Shown here piece by piece: positions 42,997 to 51,939 of a stretch of 64,000 nucleotides of DNA. The translations under genes were made by a program, and so were the position numbers. Origin of the DNA: Alicyclobacillus kakegawensis NBRC 103104. GTDB lineage: Bacteria > Bacillota > Bacilli > Alicyclobacillales > Alicyclobacillaceae. The DNA is taken from contig NZ_BCRP01000001.1 in NCBI RefSeq assembly GCF_001552655.1, positions 62,001 through 126,000 on the forward strand, read 5' to 3'. Below the pieces are notes generated by a model. That model saw nothing but the letters and a program-made list of their open reading frames with translations, searched no databases and was not told the DNA's origin. The stretch's first letter is position 1, and every line of letters starts with the position of its first letter.

Positions 42997-43794
42997 TCAA
43001 TCCGATCTCCGCTCGGTCGTCGATCCGCCCCTCTGCGCGGCTTCTACCAGCCCTTGAAACAATGCAAAAAACTCCGGTTGTTCCCGCCACAGGTTTTCCG
43101 GGTGCCACTGCACACCGAGCAGAAACGGTGCGCCAGGGTGCTCCACCGCCTCTATCAACCCCTCCTCGTCCCAGGCCACGGCGCGCAACCCCAGGCCCAC
43201 GTCCTTGACAGCCTGATGGTGAAACGAGTTCGTCCAGACGCTCGCGCGCCGGCCCAGCAGACGATAGAGACGGCTGTACGGATCAATCAGAATTTTGTGG
43301 CTGCGGTGGGCGCGCGGGGCGTGCTGCATATGCTGCGTCCGCCCCGGCCAGTGCCGCCCGAGGTCCTGGTAAAGCGTGCCGCCGAAGGCCACGACAAGCA
43401 CCTGGACACCCCGGCAAATCCCGAGCACCGGTTTGCCCGCGCCCACCATCGCCGCCAACAGGCGAAGTTCCAGCAGGTCACGCTCCGGAACCACGGCGCC
43501 CAGGCCCCGCTGCGGCGCCTCCCCGTACAGGGCGGGATCCGGATCTTCCCCGCCGGCCAACAACAGTCCGTCCATCCTCTGCGCCAACCGCAAGACGGTG
43601 TCCCCATCGCGCACATAAGGAACGACGAGCGGCAGGCCGCCGGCCGCCTCCACCGCACAGGCGTAATCGTCGGCGGAGACGAGGGCCGGGAGCGGGGCCC
43701 CCACCCGCACGGCAATCTGGTGCCTGCTGCCGGTGATGCCAATCAGCGGCCGCCACCCGGTGTGCGACGAGAAGGACCCACGGAAGCTGGGCAC
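42997..43794 (-). CDS. Class I glutamine-amidotransferase-like hydrolase (gamma-Glu-GABA hydrolase family)
   Basis: A 265-residue PuuD-like peptidase C26. The nucleophile is in KPVLGICRGVQVLVVAFGGTLYQDL, and the histidine-glutamate pair in FLLGVQWHPENLW. VSADDYACAVEAAGGLPLVVPYV and DGLLLAGGEDPDPALYG are family segments. Members hydrolyse gamma-glutamyl compounds; a link to amino acid or polyamine use is possible but not shown. It starts with GTG 43794 after GGGGGGATGG and lies between the aromatic operon and ahcY on the same strand. Confidence 0.86.
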   Translation of the reverse strand: MPSFRGSFSSHTGWRPLIGITGSRHQIAVRVGAPLPALVSADDYACAVEAAGGLPLVVPYVRDGDTVLRLAQRMDGLLLAGGEDPDPALYGEAPQRGLGAVVPERDLLELRLLAAMVGAGKPVLGICRGVQVLVVAFGGTLYQDLGRHWPGRTQHMQHAPRAHRSHKILIDPYSRLYRLLGRRASVWTNSFHHQAVKDVGLGLRAVAWDEEGLIEAVEHPGAPFLLGVQWHPENLWREQPEFFALFQGLVEAAQRGGSTTERRSD

Positions 43795-43840
43795 ACGCCA
43801 TCCCCCCGCTGCCGGATTGAATATCCGATCATTGGATGAA

Positions 43841-45097
43841 CTACTCGGCCTGCCAACTGCCCAGGTACCGGCGCTGCGCGGGGGTCAGTTCGTCAATCTG
43901 GACGCCCCACGCCTCGAGCCGCAGGCGGGCCACCTGTTCATCCATCTCCCTCGGCAAATTATGCAGGCCGGGCGGGTAGTGTCCCTCCACCACCGCGCGC
44001 AGGGCCAGGGCCTGCAGAGCGAAGGTGAGGTCCATGACCTCCGCCGGATGGCCGTCCCCCGACGCCAGGTTGACCAGCCGGCCTTCGGCCAGCAGGTACA
44101 GCCGCCGCCCGTCGGCCAGTTGGTATTCCTCCACGTTGCGCCGGACGGTGCGCACGCCGACGGCCAGACTGGCGAGGTCCGGCTTGTTGATCTCGACGTC
44201 GAAATGGCCGGCGTTCGCTAGCACCGCCCCGTCCTTCATGGCCTCGAACGCCTCCCTGGTGATACAGTCACGATCACCGGTCACGGTGACGAAAAAGTCG
44301 CCCTGCTTGGCCGCCTCGACCACCGGCATGACGGAAAACCCGTCCATCACCGCCTCCAGCGCCTTAATGGGGTCCACCTCGCAGACAATCACGCGGGCGC
44401 CCAGGCCCTTGGCTCGCATTGCCACGCCCTTGCCGCACCAGCCGTAGCCGACAACCACTGCCGTTTTTCCAGCCACCACGAGGTTGGTGGTGCGCATGAT
44501 GCCGTCCCACACCGACTGCCCGGTGCCATAACGGTTGTCGAACAGGTGCTTGCAGTACGCGTCGTTGACGGCCATCATCGGGAACCGCAGCGCGCCCTGG
44601 CGCTCCATGGCGCGCAGGCGGATGACGCCGGTCGTCGTCTCCTCGCAGCCGCCGATGATTTCCTGCGTCTGGTGCGGCCGCTCACGGTGCAAGGTGGCCA
44701 CCAGATCCCCGCCATCGTCGATGATGGCCTGCGGGTGAAAGTCGAGCAGCTGCTGCAGGTGCTGATGGTACTCCTCGGCCGTGGCCCCGTGCCAGGCGAA
44801 CGCCGTGACGCCGCGGTCCACCAGCGCCGCGACCACGTCATCCTGGGTGGACAGGGGATTGCTTGCCGCCACGGCCACCTCGGCGCCGCCCGCCTGGATG
44901 GTCAGCGCGAGGTACGCAGTCTTGGCCTCCAGGTGCAGGCAGATGGCCACCCGCTTGCCGGCAAACGGCCGGTCCTCTTGAAACTGCTGGCGCAGCCGGT
45001 TGAGCACCGGCATGTGAGCGGACACCCAGTCAATCTTGAGCGCACCCTCCGGAGCCAGTGAAATGTCGCGAATGGAGGATTGTTCGATGGGATTCAT
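43841..45097 (-). CDS. ahcY: Adenosylhomocysteinase
   Basis: A 418-residue NAD-dependent hydrolase that splits S-adenosylhomocysteine to adenosine and homocysteine. [45 protein letters not shown], the NAD fold [22 protein letters not shown] and GHFDVEIN are family motifs. The length matches the shorter prokaryotic form, without the insertion found in longer ones. ATG 45097 follows AAGGGGAG; the frame is open upstream to 45475 but has no similarity there. I looked for an SAH or SAM riboswitch in the 189-base leader and saw none. Confidence 0.95.
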   Translation of the reverse strand: MNPIEQSSIRDISLAPEGALKIDWVSAHMPVLNRLRQQFQEDRPFAGKRVAICLHLEAKTAYLALTIQAGGAEVAVAASNPLSTQDDVVAALVDRGVTAFAWHGATAEEYHQHLQQLLDFHPQAIIDDGGDLVATLHRERPHQTQEIIGGCEETTTGVIRLRAMERQGALRFPMMAVNDAYCKHLFDNRYGTGQSVWDGIMRTTNLVVAGKTAVVVGYGWCGKGVAMRAKGLGARVIVCEVDPIKALEAVMDGFSVMPVVEAAKQGDFFVTVTGDRDCITREAFEAMKDGAVLANAGHFDVEINKPDLASLAVGVRTVRRNVEEYQLADGRRLYLLAEGRLVNLASGDGHPAEVMDLTFALQALALRAVVEGHYPPGLHNLPREMDEQVARLRLEAWGVQIDELTPAQRRYLGSWQAE

Positions 45098-45228
45098 CCA
45101 GTTTCTCCCCTTCTTGGCCTTATGGCTGGGAATGTTCACTGCAAAGTCCGGTACGCATCCGGTGCGGATCGCCTGAACCCATGATAGTGGCTGGAGGGGC
45201 GGCAAGGAAAGCAGTCCGGCCCGCCGCG

Positions 45229-45258
45229 TTGACGGACAGTGGAGGTTTCGGGGAAAAT
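45229..45258 (+). promoter_or_regulatory. Possible promoter of the nitroreductase gene
   Basis: TTGACG (45229-45234) and GAAAAT (45253-45258) are 18 bases apart and end 28 bases before the start codon. The -10 match is only moderate. Confidence 0.4.
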
Positions 45259-45286
45259 AAGGCAGGCGAAGGAGGGTGTTGGATAC

Positions 45287-45781
45287 ATGAACCTGGAAGA
45301 CCTGCGCGAGGTGGTCTTGACCCGCCGCAACATCAAAGTCTTTAAGCCAGATCCGGTGGACGAATCGCTCGTCCTCTCGCTGATGGAGATCGCCAAATTT
45401 GCGCCCAATCACCGCATGACCCAGCCGTGGCACATCGTCTTTATCGGCCCAGAGACGCGCCGCCAGTTGAACCACAAGGCCGACTTCGGCGGGGCGCCGT
45501 TGGTCGTCGCCATCCTTTCGGAAGGCGCCGCGAAGGACGAGGACAGAGTGGAGCAGATTGTCGCCACCTCATGCTTCATACAGAACTTCTTGTTGCTCGC
45601 GCACACTGTGGGACTGGGCGCCCGCTGGACGTCCATCGGCGCGCAGCCGCAAAACCGCGCCTTGCTCGGGGTGCCGGAAGGGTACGATGTGCTGGGCATC
45701 CTCGGCATCGGCTACGCGGCGGAGGTGCCGCACGCCAAGGACAGGACCCCGATTGCAGACAAGGTGCGGCATATGCCGTGA
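45287..45781 (+). CDS. Nitroreductase family protein
   Basis: A 164-residue FMN-dependent oxidoreductase, short for the family. The N-terminus [19 protein letters not shown] has the FMN-binding basic motif, followed by [19 protein letters not shown] and the C-terminal [20 protein letters not shown]. Substrate (nitro compound, quinone or flavin) unknown. ATG 45287 follows GGAGGG ten bases upstream. It is divergent from ahcY. Confidence 0.88.
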   Translation: MNLEDLREVVLTRRNIKVFKPDPVDESLVLSLMEIAKFAPNHRMTQPWHIVFIGPETRRQLNHKADFGGAPLVVAILSEGAAKDEDRVEQIVATSCFIQNFLLLAHTVGLGARWTSIGAQPQNRALLGVPEGYDVLGILGIGYAAEVPHAKDRTPIADKVRHMP

Positions 45782-45798
45782 ATGCCGCATCGGCCCGC

Positions 45799-45849
45799 AA
45801 AAAAGCGCGTGGCCAGGTGGGTCATGGACCCTGGTCCCTGGCCACGCGC
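45799..45849 (-). terminator. Strong terminator after mazF (also serving the nitroreductase gene)
   Basis: GCGCGTGGCCAGG (45805-45817) pairs perfectly with CCTGGCCACGCGC (45837-45849) over 13 bp. On the minus strand the stem is followed by T6 (45804-45799), a classical Rho-independent terminator for the alr-mazEF side. Confidence 0.85.
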
Positions 45850-45880
45850 TTCGCCATTCCCCGAGGACAAAGCCTGCGAA

Positions 45881-46249
45881 TTAAAAATCAACAAGTCCGA
45901 GGCTAATCTGCAAAGCTTCGTTCACCCGTTTCATCATGGCTTCGTCGAGGTGTGTGATCTTGTCCGTCAAACGCTGCTTGTCTATCGTCCGCAACTGCTC
46001 CAACAGCACGACAGAGTCCCTGTCCAGCCCGTACCGATCCGCCGAAATCTCGACATGGGTCGGCAACTTGGCCTTCTGAATCTGGGCTGTGATGGCTGCG
46101 ACGATGACGGTGGGGCTGAATCGGTTGCCGATGTCGTTCTGAATCACCAACACGGGCCGGAAACCGCCTTGTTCCGAGCCCACGACCGGCGACAGATCTG
46201 CAAAAAAAATGTCGCCCCGCTTGACACCCTCCGCGCGTTTGACGTTCAA
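45881..46249 (-). CDS. ndoA: MazF/EndoA-type endoribonuclease toxin
   Basis: A 122-residue PemK/MazF protein, a ribosome-independent mRNA interferase. [31 protein letters not shown] carries the catalytic Arg and the RNA-binding strand; [11 protein letters not shown] and LPTHVEI follow, then [15 protein letters not shown]. The start is TTG 46249, four bases after the antitoxin stop, preceded by GGGGTG. Gene order and sequence match the conserved ndoAI-ndoA pair next to alr. Confidence 0.93.
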   Translation of the reverse strand: MNVKRAEGVKRGDIFFADLSPVVGSEQGGFRPVLVIQNDIGNRFSPTVIVAAITAQIQKAKLPTHVEISADRYGLDRDSVVLLEQLRTIDKQRLTDKITHLDEAMMKRVNEALQISLGLVDF

Positions 46250-46253
46250 CCAG

Positions 46254-46526
46254 TTACACCCCGCTCACAAGTCGCTCGACGGTACCTCCCGCTTCCTGTT
46301 CGAGTGGAAACGCCTCCGACGCCAGGCGCAGGTTGAGATGCGCCATTTCCATGTACCCTTGTTGCATGAGCGTCCGGATATCGCGCTTGTACTGTTCCGC
46401 CAGGTACATCTGCATCGCCTCGCGGATGACCTCGCTCCGGTTGGTGCGCGCTCGCTCTGCGATGCCATCCACTTGCTCAAGCAAGTTCTGTGGAACATAG
46501 ACTACGATGCGCTTTGTTTCCGACAC
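46254..46526 (-). CDS. MazE/EndoAI-type ribbon-helix-helix antitoxin
   Basis: A 90-residue antitoxin. The N-terminus [39 protein letters not shown] is a ribbon-helix-helix DNA-binding domain; the acidic C-terminus ([20 protein letters not shown]) is the expected toxin-neutralising tail. GTG 46526 sits eight bases after GGAGG. It overlaps no gene and directly precedes mazF. It normally represses its own operon. Confidence 0.9.
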   Translation of the reverse strand: MSETKRIVVYVPQNLLEQVDGIAERARTNRSEVIREAMQMYLAEQYKRDIRTLMQQGYMEMAHLNLRLASEAFPLEQEAGGTVERLVSGV

Positions 46527-46582
46527 GCACGGCACCTCCACTACACTGCGTTGCAACTACCATATCCACCCGTTATTATACG

Positions 46583-47800
46583 TTATTCGATTTCCCCGAG
46601 TCCAATGTACAGGCGGGGCACGCGCGCGGATACAGCGCACAAGAGTTCGTAAGAAATGGTGCCGGCCAGACGCGCCAGTTCATCCGCCGGCAACACCGGC
46701 AAGCGCGCGCCCTTGGCAGCGGCAAACCCTGTTTCAATCAGGGACTGTCGCGCCCCGGGCTGGGCCTTCAGCACCGTCTCCGCGTTCCACTCATCAGGAG
46801 CGGCGCGCCCAAGCAGCGTCACGCAATCCCCCGCCCGCACCTCGGGCACATCCGTCACATCGAGCATCAATTGGTCCATGCACACATTGCCGACAACCGG
46901 TACCCTGAGCCCGCGCACCAGCGCCTGCGCCCGGTTCGACAACACCCGGTGATACCCATCCGCATAGCCGATGGGCACGGTGGCAACACGGGTGAATCGG
47001 CGCGCAGTGAAGGTGGCGCCGTAGCCAACCGTCTCCCCTGGCGGAATCTCTTGTACGCGCGTGATGAAGCTGTACACGTGCATCGCGGGCTGAAGCGAGA
47101 ACGGCAGGCTGTAATCCCCACTGGCCGGGTAACCGTATGCGCTGATGCCCAATCGCACCATGTCAAAGTGCCAATCCGGCCGCCGCACGGCGGCCGCGCT
47201 GTTGGCGGCGTGCACGAGCGGCGGCTCCAGACCGGCCGCGCGCAGCGCATCCAAGACGTCCCGAAAGCGGCGAATTTGCACCTCACTGTGCTCCAGCGAA
47301 GCGGCGTCGGCGCAGGCCAGATGAGTGAACACGCCGGACCACTCCAGCTGTGGCTGATCCTCTATCCAGCGCGCCAGACGCACCACGTCCTCAGGACGAC
47401 GCAAGCCCAGTCGGGTCATGCCGGTATCGACCTTGATGTGGACCTGTAACGGGGATTCACACGGAAGAACGCGGCCGGGGGGAGGCCAGTCGGCCATCGT
47501 AACCGCCACCCGGTGACGGGCCGCCACCGGAAACGCGGTCTCGGGAACCGGCCCCAATACGAGAACGGGGGCTGCAATGCCTGCCCTCCGCAGCTTGAGG
47601 GCCTCCTCCAGCGACGCGACCCCCAGGTCCGTGGCACCGCCGGCCAGCGCCGCCCGCGCCGCCGCCTCCGCCCCGTGCCCGTAGCCGTTGGCTTTGACCG
47701 CCACCAACAGCCGCACACCGTCGGCCAAAGAAGCCCGCACACGCGCCACATTGTCCCGAATTGCAAGCGGATCGACAATCGCAAAAGTCCCTCTGTACAC
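46583..47800 (-). CDS. alr: Alanine racemase
   Basis: A 405-residue PLP enzyme making D-alanine for the cell wall. The PLP lysine is in LLVAVKANGYGHGA; VHIKVDTGMTRLG and YPVNAAN-like LVHAANSAAAVRRPDWHFDMVRLG form the barrel; the second catalytic residue is Tyr in VGYGATF, and VPIGYADGY and NVCMDQLMLDV complete the family set. GTG 47800 follows GGAGG; an ATG at 47827 lacks a site. A loop of about 25 residues near 340-370 is longer than usual. It precedes mazEF as in Bacillus. Confidence 0.95.
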   Translation of the reverse strand: MYRGTFAIVDPLAIRDNVARVRASLADGVRLLVAVKANGYGHGAEAAARAALAGGATDLGVASLEEALKLRRAGIAAPVLVLGPVPETAFPVAARHRVAVTMADWPPPGRVLPCESPLQVHIKVDTGMTRLGLRRPEDVVRLARWIEDQPQLEWSGVFTHLACADAASLEHSEVQIRRFRDVLDALRAAGLEPPLVHAANSAAAVRRPDWHFDMVRLGISAYGYPASGDYSLPFSLQPAMHVYSFITRVQEIPPGETVGYGATFTARRFTRVATVPIGYADGYHRVLSNRAQALVRGLRVPVVGNVCMDQLMLDVTDVPEVRAGDCVTLLGRAAPDEWNAETVLKAQPGARQSLIETGFAAAKGARLPVLPADELARLAGTISYELLCAVSARVPRLYIGLGEIE

Positions 47801-47883
47801 ACCGGGCGCCTCCTCGTCTGTCCCCATTCTAGCAGTTTGAACGCCGGCGCGAAAAACACGGGTGACACGCCCCCCAAACTCAC

Positions 47884-47911
47884 GATGGCCGACTCGGGCG
47901 AGTCGACCATC
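47884..47911 (-). terminator. Hairpin after the LolA-like lipoprotein gene
   Basis: GATGGCCGACTC (47884-47895) and GAGTCGACCATC (47900-47911) pair over 12 bp with one mismatch and a four-base loop. No clear T-run follows on the minus strand, so it may be a weak or processing site ahead of alr. Confidence 0.45.
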
Positions 47912-47988
47912 GACTGACAGGCAACTATGCGATTGGCCCGACAGGCGGGCTTCTCAGGCCGAGCGCCTTCTGCTCCCATCCTGATGCG

Positions 47989-48993
47989 TCATTTTCCGAC
48001 CTGGTCAAGCGTGGACACGGCGAGGCTCTCCATCTGCTCCAGCGAGAGGTCTTGGCTGGCCAACCCGAACTCGACGCCGTCGTGCAGCCAGACCAGCCGT
48101 TTGCTGTCGCCGGACCCGTCGTACAACGCGGGTACACCGTACAAATCCACCAGCTGGGCATCCGCCAGACCGCTGTCGCCAGGGCTCGGGCGCTGCTCGC
48201 TGAGCGTGAACGCGTGCGATCCGCTGTAGCGCAGGATGACGGTGTCCTGGTCCCTTGTGTCGATGAGCGCCTGCAGACGATCCCCCAGCCCGTCGATGTC
48301 CGGCCGCACGTAGCCGAAGTCCGGGTCCGAGACGTCGGCCATCGTCTGCTTCGTCCCGCTGTCCGCAATCTTCTGCGGGTTGAAGTCCGACTCGTCAAAG
48401 CGCACGCCGGTCCGGAATTGGGTGAACTTGATGGTCACCATCGCCTTGCCGTCCCCATCGTACAGTACCACTTGGCGCGGATGCAGGGTCTTGGGGTCAA
48501 TCGTCACCCGTTCCTGGCTGACCACGTCGTTTTTTGGCGTGACCGGCATGTCAAACGTCCAGGCGTCGCCTGTGTGTTTCATCTTCACATGATCGCCGGC
48601 GAGAATCTGCTGCAAGATCTGATTGTAGAGATAGATATGCCCCTGGTTCTGCGCCCAGTTGCCGTTGAACCGGAACACCTTTTGCAGCGACGGGCTGACA
48701 ATGAACATCCCGGTCTGGTTTTTCACAATCACCTGGTTGATGTTCTTTTGGTCATCCCCCAGCTTGATCAGATAGACGTCCGGGCCGTCATACCAAGTCT
48801 CGATGTAGTACGTCTGCGCCCCGTTGTCCATCTGTACCGTCATCGTCGCGGTGCTCTTGTAGTTTTTGTCGGCCAGTGCCTGCATCTGCGACTGCAGCTT
48901 GGCGTTGACGCTCCGCTGCGTAGGCGCCCCGCAACCCGCCGCGACCGCCAGCACCAAGCCGACGGCTGCTGCCCAGCCCATGGCTTTGCCCAT
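47989..48993 (-). CDS. LolA-like lipoprotein (YdcC family)
   Basis: A 334-residue lipoprotein with signal peptide MGKAMGWAAAVGLVLAVAAGC, where VAAGC is the lipobox. The body resembles outer-membrane lipoprotein-sorting (LolA) folds: TATMTVQMDNGAQTYYIETWYDGPDVYLIKL, then GMFIVSPSLQKVFRFNGNW, and a second domain from about residue 225. In Bacillus the homologue YdcC lies between acpS and alr, as here, and is linked to sporulation. The function is unclear. ATG 48993 follows AGGTGGAG. Confidence 0.85.
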   Translation of the reverse strand: MGKAMGWAAAVGLVLAVAAGCGAPTQRSVNAKLQSQMQALADKNYKSTATMTVQMDNGAQTYYIETWYDGPDVYLIKLGDDQKNINQVIVKNQTGMFIVSPSLQKVFRFNGNWAQNQGHIYLYNQILQQILAGDHVKMKHTGDAWTFDMPVTPKNDVVSQERVTIDPKTLHPRQVVLYDGDGKAMVTIKFTQFRTGVRFDESDFNPQKIADSGTKQTMADVSDPDFGYVRPDIDGLGDRLQALIDTRDQDTVILRYSGSHAFTLSEQRPSPGDSGLADAQLVDLYGVPALYDGSGDSKRLVWLHDGVEFGLASQDLSLEQMESLAVSTLDQVGK

Positions 48994-49042
48994 ACTCCAC
49001 CTCGCCTCTCTTCGACAAACTGTGCAACACGGTGCACCTCGG

Positions 49043-50557
49043 CTATCTGTCGAAATGGAGGTGTATTGCGCGGGAAATGTTGTCGATCACGTCCGACGCC
49101 ATGACGCTGGCCGGCCCCATCGCTTCCCCGGCCAGTTCGCCGGCCCGCCCGTGAATCCAGGCTCCGGCCGCGGCGGCGGCAAACGGGGGCAGCCCTTGTG
49201 CCAAGAGCCCGCCAATCAATCCGGCCAGCACGTCGCCCGTGCCCGCTGTGGCCAGTGAAGCGTCTCCCGTCGGATTGACCGCAATCCGCCCGTCCGGATG
49301 CGCGATAATCGAGTGGTAGCCTTTGAGCAGGACCACGGCCCCCGTCTGCCGGGCCAAGGTGGTGGCCGCCGCCAAGCGCCGCGCCTGCACATCCGCGGTT
49401 GTCCAACCCAGGAGACGCGCGCACTCCTTCGGATGCGGCGTCAACACCCAACGCGGCTCTACGGGAGCGCCCTCCGCGGGTGGCCGCGACCCCAAAAGCC
49501 GCAGACCGTCCGCATCCACAACCACCGGTCCCTCAAACTGGTCCAGCACCGGCCGCCAGGGGGCCAAGGCGTCGCCCAATCCCGGTCCCAGCACCAACGC
49601 CTGGCAGTCGGACACGGCCGCCGCCAAGTCTGGTGCCCCCGCCCGAACGACGAATTCAGGAGGAACGGCCAAGGTGGGCAGGTCGAGCCCCGCCAGCGCC
49701 ACCAAACCCGCCCCGCCCCGCGCCGCGCCGAGGCCGGCCAGCACCGCCGCTCCCTGCATGCGGCCGATGGCGACGCCCACCCGGCCGTACGTTCCCTTGT
49801 GCGAGAGCGGCGCGCGTGCCGGAAGCCAATCGCGGATGGCCGTTTCCGTCACCCACGCGGCCAGGGGTCCAGTCTCCTCCCCTGGCTCAACGCGGATGCC
49901 GATGTCCACCACGTGAACCCGGCCGGTGTATTCACACCCGGGGCTGACGGCGGTGCCCAGTTTCTGCGCGGCAAACGTGATGGTCTCATGCGCGCGCACC
50001 ACGAGGCCACCGACACATCCGGTCGAGGCGTCGACCCCGCTCGGGACATCGACCGCGAGCACCCATCCGTCGACCTGATTGAGGGCCGCGATGACGCGTC
50101 CGATACGCGAATCCGGCGCCACTGGCCGATTGCTGCCGGTGCCCAACAGCGCGTCGATGTACACGTCCGCCTGCGGCAAGCGAAAGCCGCTTGCCGCCGC
50201 GTCCGCCGATCCACCCTCCGGGGGCGACTCCAATTGCGTCAGCGGCCGCTGCGGCACGCCGGCACACAGCGCCATTTGCGCCGCCAGCCGCGCGTCTCCG
50301 GCAAGTTCGGCGGGATGGGCCAGGGTCAGCACTTCCACCGCTACGCCCCTGTGATGCAGCCAGCGCGCGGCCACCCAGCCGTCGCCGCCGTTGTTGCCCT
50401 TGCCGCACAACACCACCACGCGCTTGGGCTGCGTGGCCGCCGCCCGTTCAGCCACCGCCTTTCCCGCGTGCTCCATCAAGACAATCCCGGGTACACACAG
50501 GGTTGAGATGGTCCGTCGGTCGAACAACTGCATTTGCTCGCTCGTCACCAGATACAC
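49043..50557 (-). CDS. nnr: Bifunctional NAD(P)HX epimerase / ADP-dependent NAD(P)HX dehydratase
   Basis: A 504-residue two-domain metabolite repair enzyme that returns hydrated NAD(P)H to the active form. The N-terminal epimerase domain (residues 1-215) has LMEHAGKAVAE, VVVLCGKGNNGGDGWVAARWL and IDALLGTG; the C-terminal ribokinase-like dehydratase has KGTYGRVGVAIG, ALVLGPGLGDA, VLTPHPKECARLLG and the substrate motif ASLATAGTGDVLAGLI. GTG 50557 sits after GGGGAGGG; the longer frame is noise. The epimerase-dehydratase fusion (YjeF type) is common next to acpS. Confidence 0.95.
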   Translation of the reverse strand: MYLVTSEQMQLFDRRTISTLCVPGIVLMEHAGKAVAERAAATQPKRVVVLCGKGNNGGDGWVAARWLHHRGVAVEVLTLAHPAELAGDARLAAQMALCAGVPQRPLTQLESPPEGGSADAAASGFRLPQADVYIDALLGTGSNRPVAPDSRIGRVIAALNQVDGWVLAVDVPSGVDASTGCVGGLVVRAHETITFAAQKLGTAVSPGCEYTGRVHVVDIGIRVEPGEETGPLAAWVTETAIRDWLPARAPLSHKGTYGRVGVAIGRMQGAAVLAGLGAARGGAGLVALAGLDLPTLAVPPEFVVRAGAPDLAAAVSDCQALVLGPGLGDALAPWRPVLDQFEGPVVVDADGLRLLGSRPPAEGAPVEPRWVLTPHPKECARLLGWTTADVQARRLAAATTLARQTGAVVLLKGYHSIIAHPDGRIAVNPTGDASLATAGTGDVLAGLIGGLLAQGLPPFAAAAAGAWIHGRAGELAGEAMGPASVMASDVIDNISRAIHLHFDR

Positions 50558-50607
50558 GAAGTACCCTCCCCGAGGATTGATATATGGATATTCCGCCTGT
50601 CCGACGT

Positions 50608-50997
50608 TTATGAAGGGTTGTCTGCGCAAACCTCGCGCACCGCCACGGCCATTGCCACGGTGCGGCTGTGGGAAATCGACACCCACCAGCGCCCGCGCGC
50701 AAACGCGGCGTGTTCCAGGGCAGGCGAAAACCGCACGCGCAGGCCGCCCTCGCCCAGCACGATGGCTACATCCTGCAGGCCCATGACGCCAAGGCCGACC
50801 CCTGCCGCCTTGGCGACCGCCTCTTTGGCCGCGAAGCGCCCGGCGACAAACTCGGCCAGCCGCCCCGCGGGAAAATCCGCAGCCAGGCCCTCCTCCAGCG
50901 GATGGAGGATGCGATGGACAAACCGGTCCCCATGCCGGCGCAGCGCCGCCTCAATGCGGGATATCTCCACCACGTCCGTACCGATGCCACAGATCAC
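50608..50997 (-). CDS. acpS: Holo-[acyl-carrier-protein] synthase
   Basis: A 129-residue phosphopantetheinyl transferase. The first motif is ICGIGTDVVEISRIE with the Mg-binding aspartate; the second is GRFAAKEAVAKAAGVG with the catalytic Glu-Lys; WWVSISHSRTVAMAVAV is near the end. GTG 50997 sits after GGGGGGATGG. It is followed by the nnr gene at 50 bases and is divergent from a membrane protein gene. Confidence 0.95.
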   Translation of the reverse strand: MICGIGTDVVEISRIEAALRRHGDRFVHRILHPLEEGLAADFPAGRLAEFVAGRFAAKEAVAKAAGVGLGVMGLQDVAIVLGEGGLRVRFSPALEHAAFARGRWWVSISHSRTVAMAVAVREVCADNPS

Positions 50998-51035
50998 AGG
51001 CCATCCCCCCTCGGCGGGTCCAGTCCACCATTGCG

Positions 51036-51065
51036 TTGAAAAGTCCGATTTCATCCGCGTACAAT
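51036..51065 (+). promoter_or_regulatory. Promoter of the membrane protein gene
   Basis: TTGAAA (51036-51041) and TACAAT (51060-51065) are separated by 18 bases and lie 48 bases before the GTG start at 51113. Confidence 0.55.
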
Positions 51066-51112
51066 GAACATTGACAAGAGCGTGAAGAGCCTGGACGGAG
51101 GAGGCGGAGCCT

Positions 51113-51898
51113 GTGCTGCAGCGGTTCTGGCGCACAATGGTCGGACTGTTCCTGGTGATTGCCGTGTTCACCCTGCTCTCCTGGCTCCTCCTGGACACGC
51201 TCGGGTTCCCGCTCAACAGGCCCAACCAAGCCATGGCGATTGCCCACCTGCCGACCGACTTCCCGTCGCTCTGGGACCTCGTGAGCCCGTCGCCACAGGC
51301 GGCGAGCTGGGCGGCGCCGGTGGCGGTGCTGCTTGTCCAGGTGCTGCTGAGCGGGGGGCTGTACGGATCGCTAGTGCGGGCCAACCTGGCGTCCCCGGTC
51401 GGCCCCGGCAGCTTCCTCAGCGACGCCCTGCGCTCGTTCTGGCGGCTGCTCTGGTGGAACCTGCTGTGGGCGGCGCTCTACCTGGTGCTGGGAACGCTGA
51501 GCAGCCTCGGGCGCGGCCTGCCCCGGGCTGACATCATCTTCGGGCTGCCCGTGCTCATCCTGCGCTTTCTGTTTCTGTTTGCCGACGCGGCCCTGGTGGC
51601 GGAGCGACACGTTGGAGCGCTGGCCGCCATCACGCAGGCGGCCCGGGCCTTGCTCGCCGGTTTTGTGCCGATGCTGCCCTACGCTGTGAGCCTGGCTCTC
51701 CTGGCGGATGCCGGGACGGCCGTCGCCCCGCGCTTGTCCCACGCTGGCCTGCTCGCCGCCGGGTTGGTGTACAGCCTGATGGTGGCCTGGCTCTTGCACA
51801 TGGTCACCGCGCGCTACCTGTACTTCTCCGCTTGGCGATCCGCCCCCGCGTCCGACCAGCCTCCGCAGGCGAAGTCCCTCCCGCCGGCGGGCGGCTGA
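51113..51898 (+). CDS. Polytopic membrane protein of unknown function
   Basis: A 261-residue hydrophobic protein with about six membrane segments: residues 9-28, 65-85, 105-130, 140-160, 170-195 and 205-230, and a proline/serine-rich tail. It carries no motif I recognise. GTG 51113 follows GGAGGAGGCGGAG, a strong site, and a good promoter lies upstream. It lies between acpS and a DUF190 gene, and may be a sporulation or envelope protein, which is a guess only. Confidence 0.72.
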   Translation: MLQRFWRTMVGLFLVIAVFTLLSWLLLDTLGFPLNRPNQAMAIAHLPTDFPSLWDLVSPSPQAASWAAPVAVLLVQVLLSGGLYGSLVRANLASPVGPGSFLSDALRSFWRLLWWNLLWAALYLVLGTLSSLGRGLPRADIIFGLPVLILRFLFLFADAALVAERHVGALAAITQAARALLAGFVPMLPYAVSLALLADAGTAVAPRLSHAGLLAAGLVYSLMVAWLLHMVTARYLYFSAWRSAPASDQPPQAKSLPPAGG

Positions 51899-51939
51899 GC
51901 CGCAACGGGCGGCGTCACCCGGGCGGGTGCCACTGGCCG

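Noticed and set aside
45098-45286. SAM or SAH riboswitch before ahcY
   Set aside because: The leader shows no conserved riboswitch core or terminator/anti-terminator pair that I could identify.
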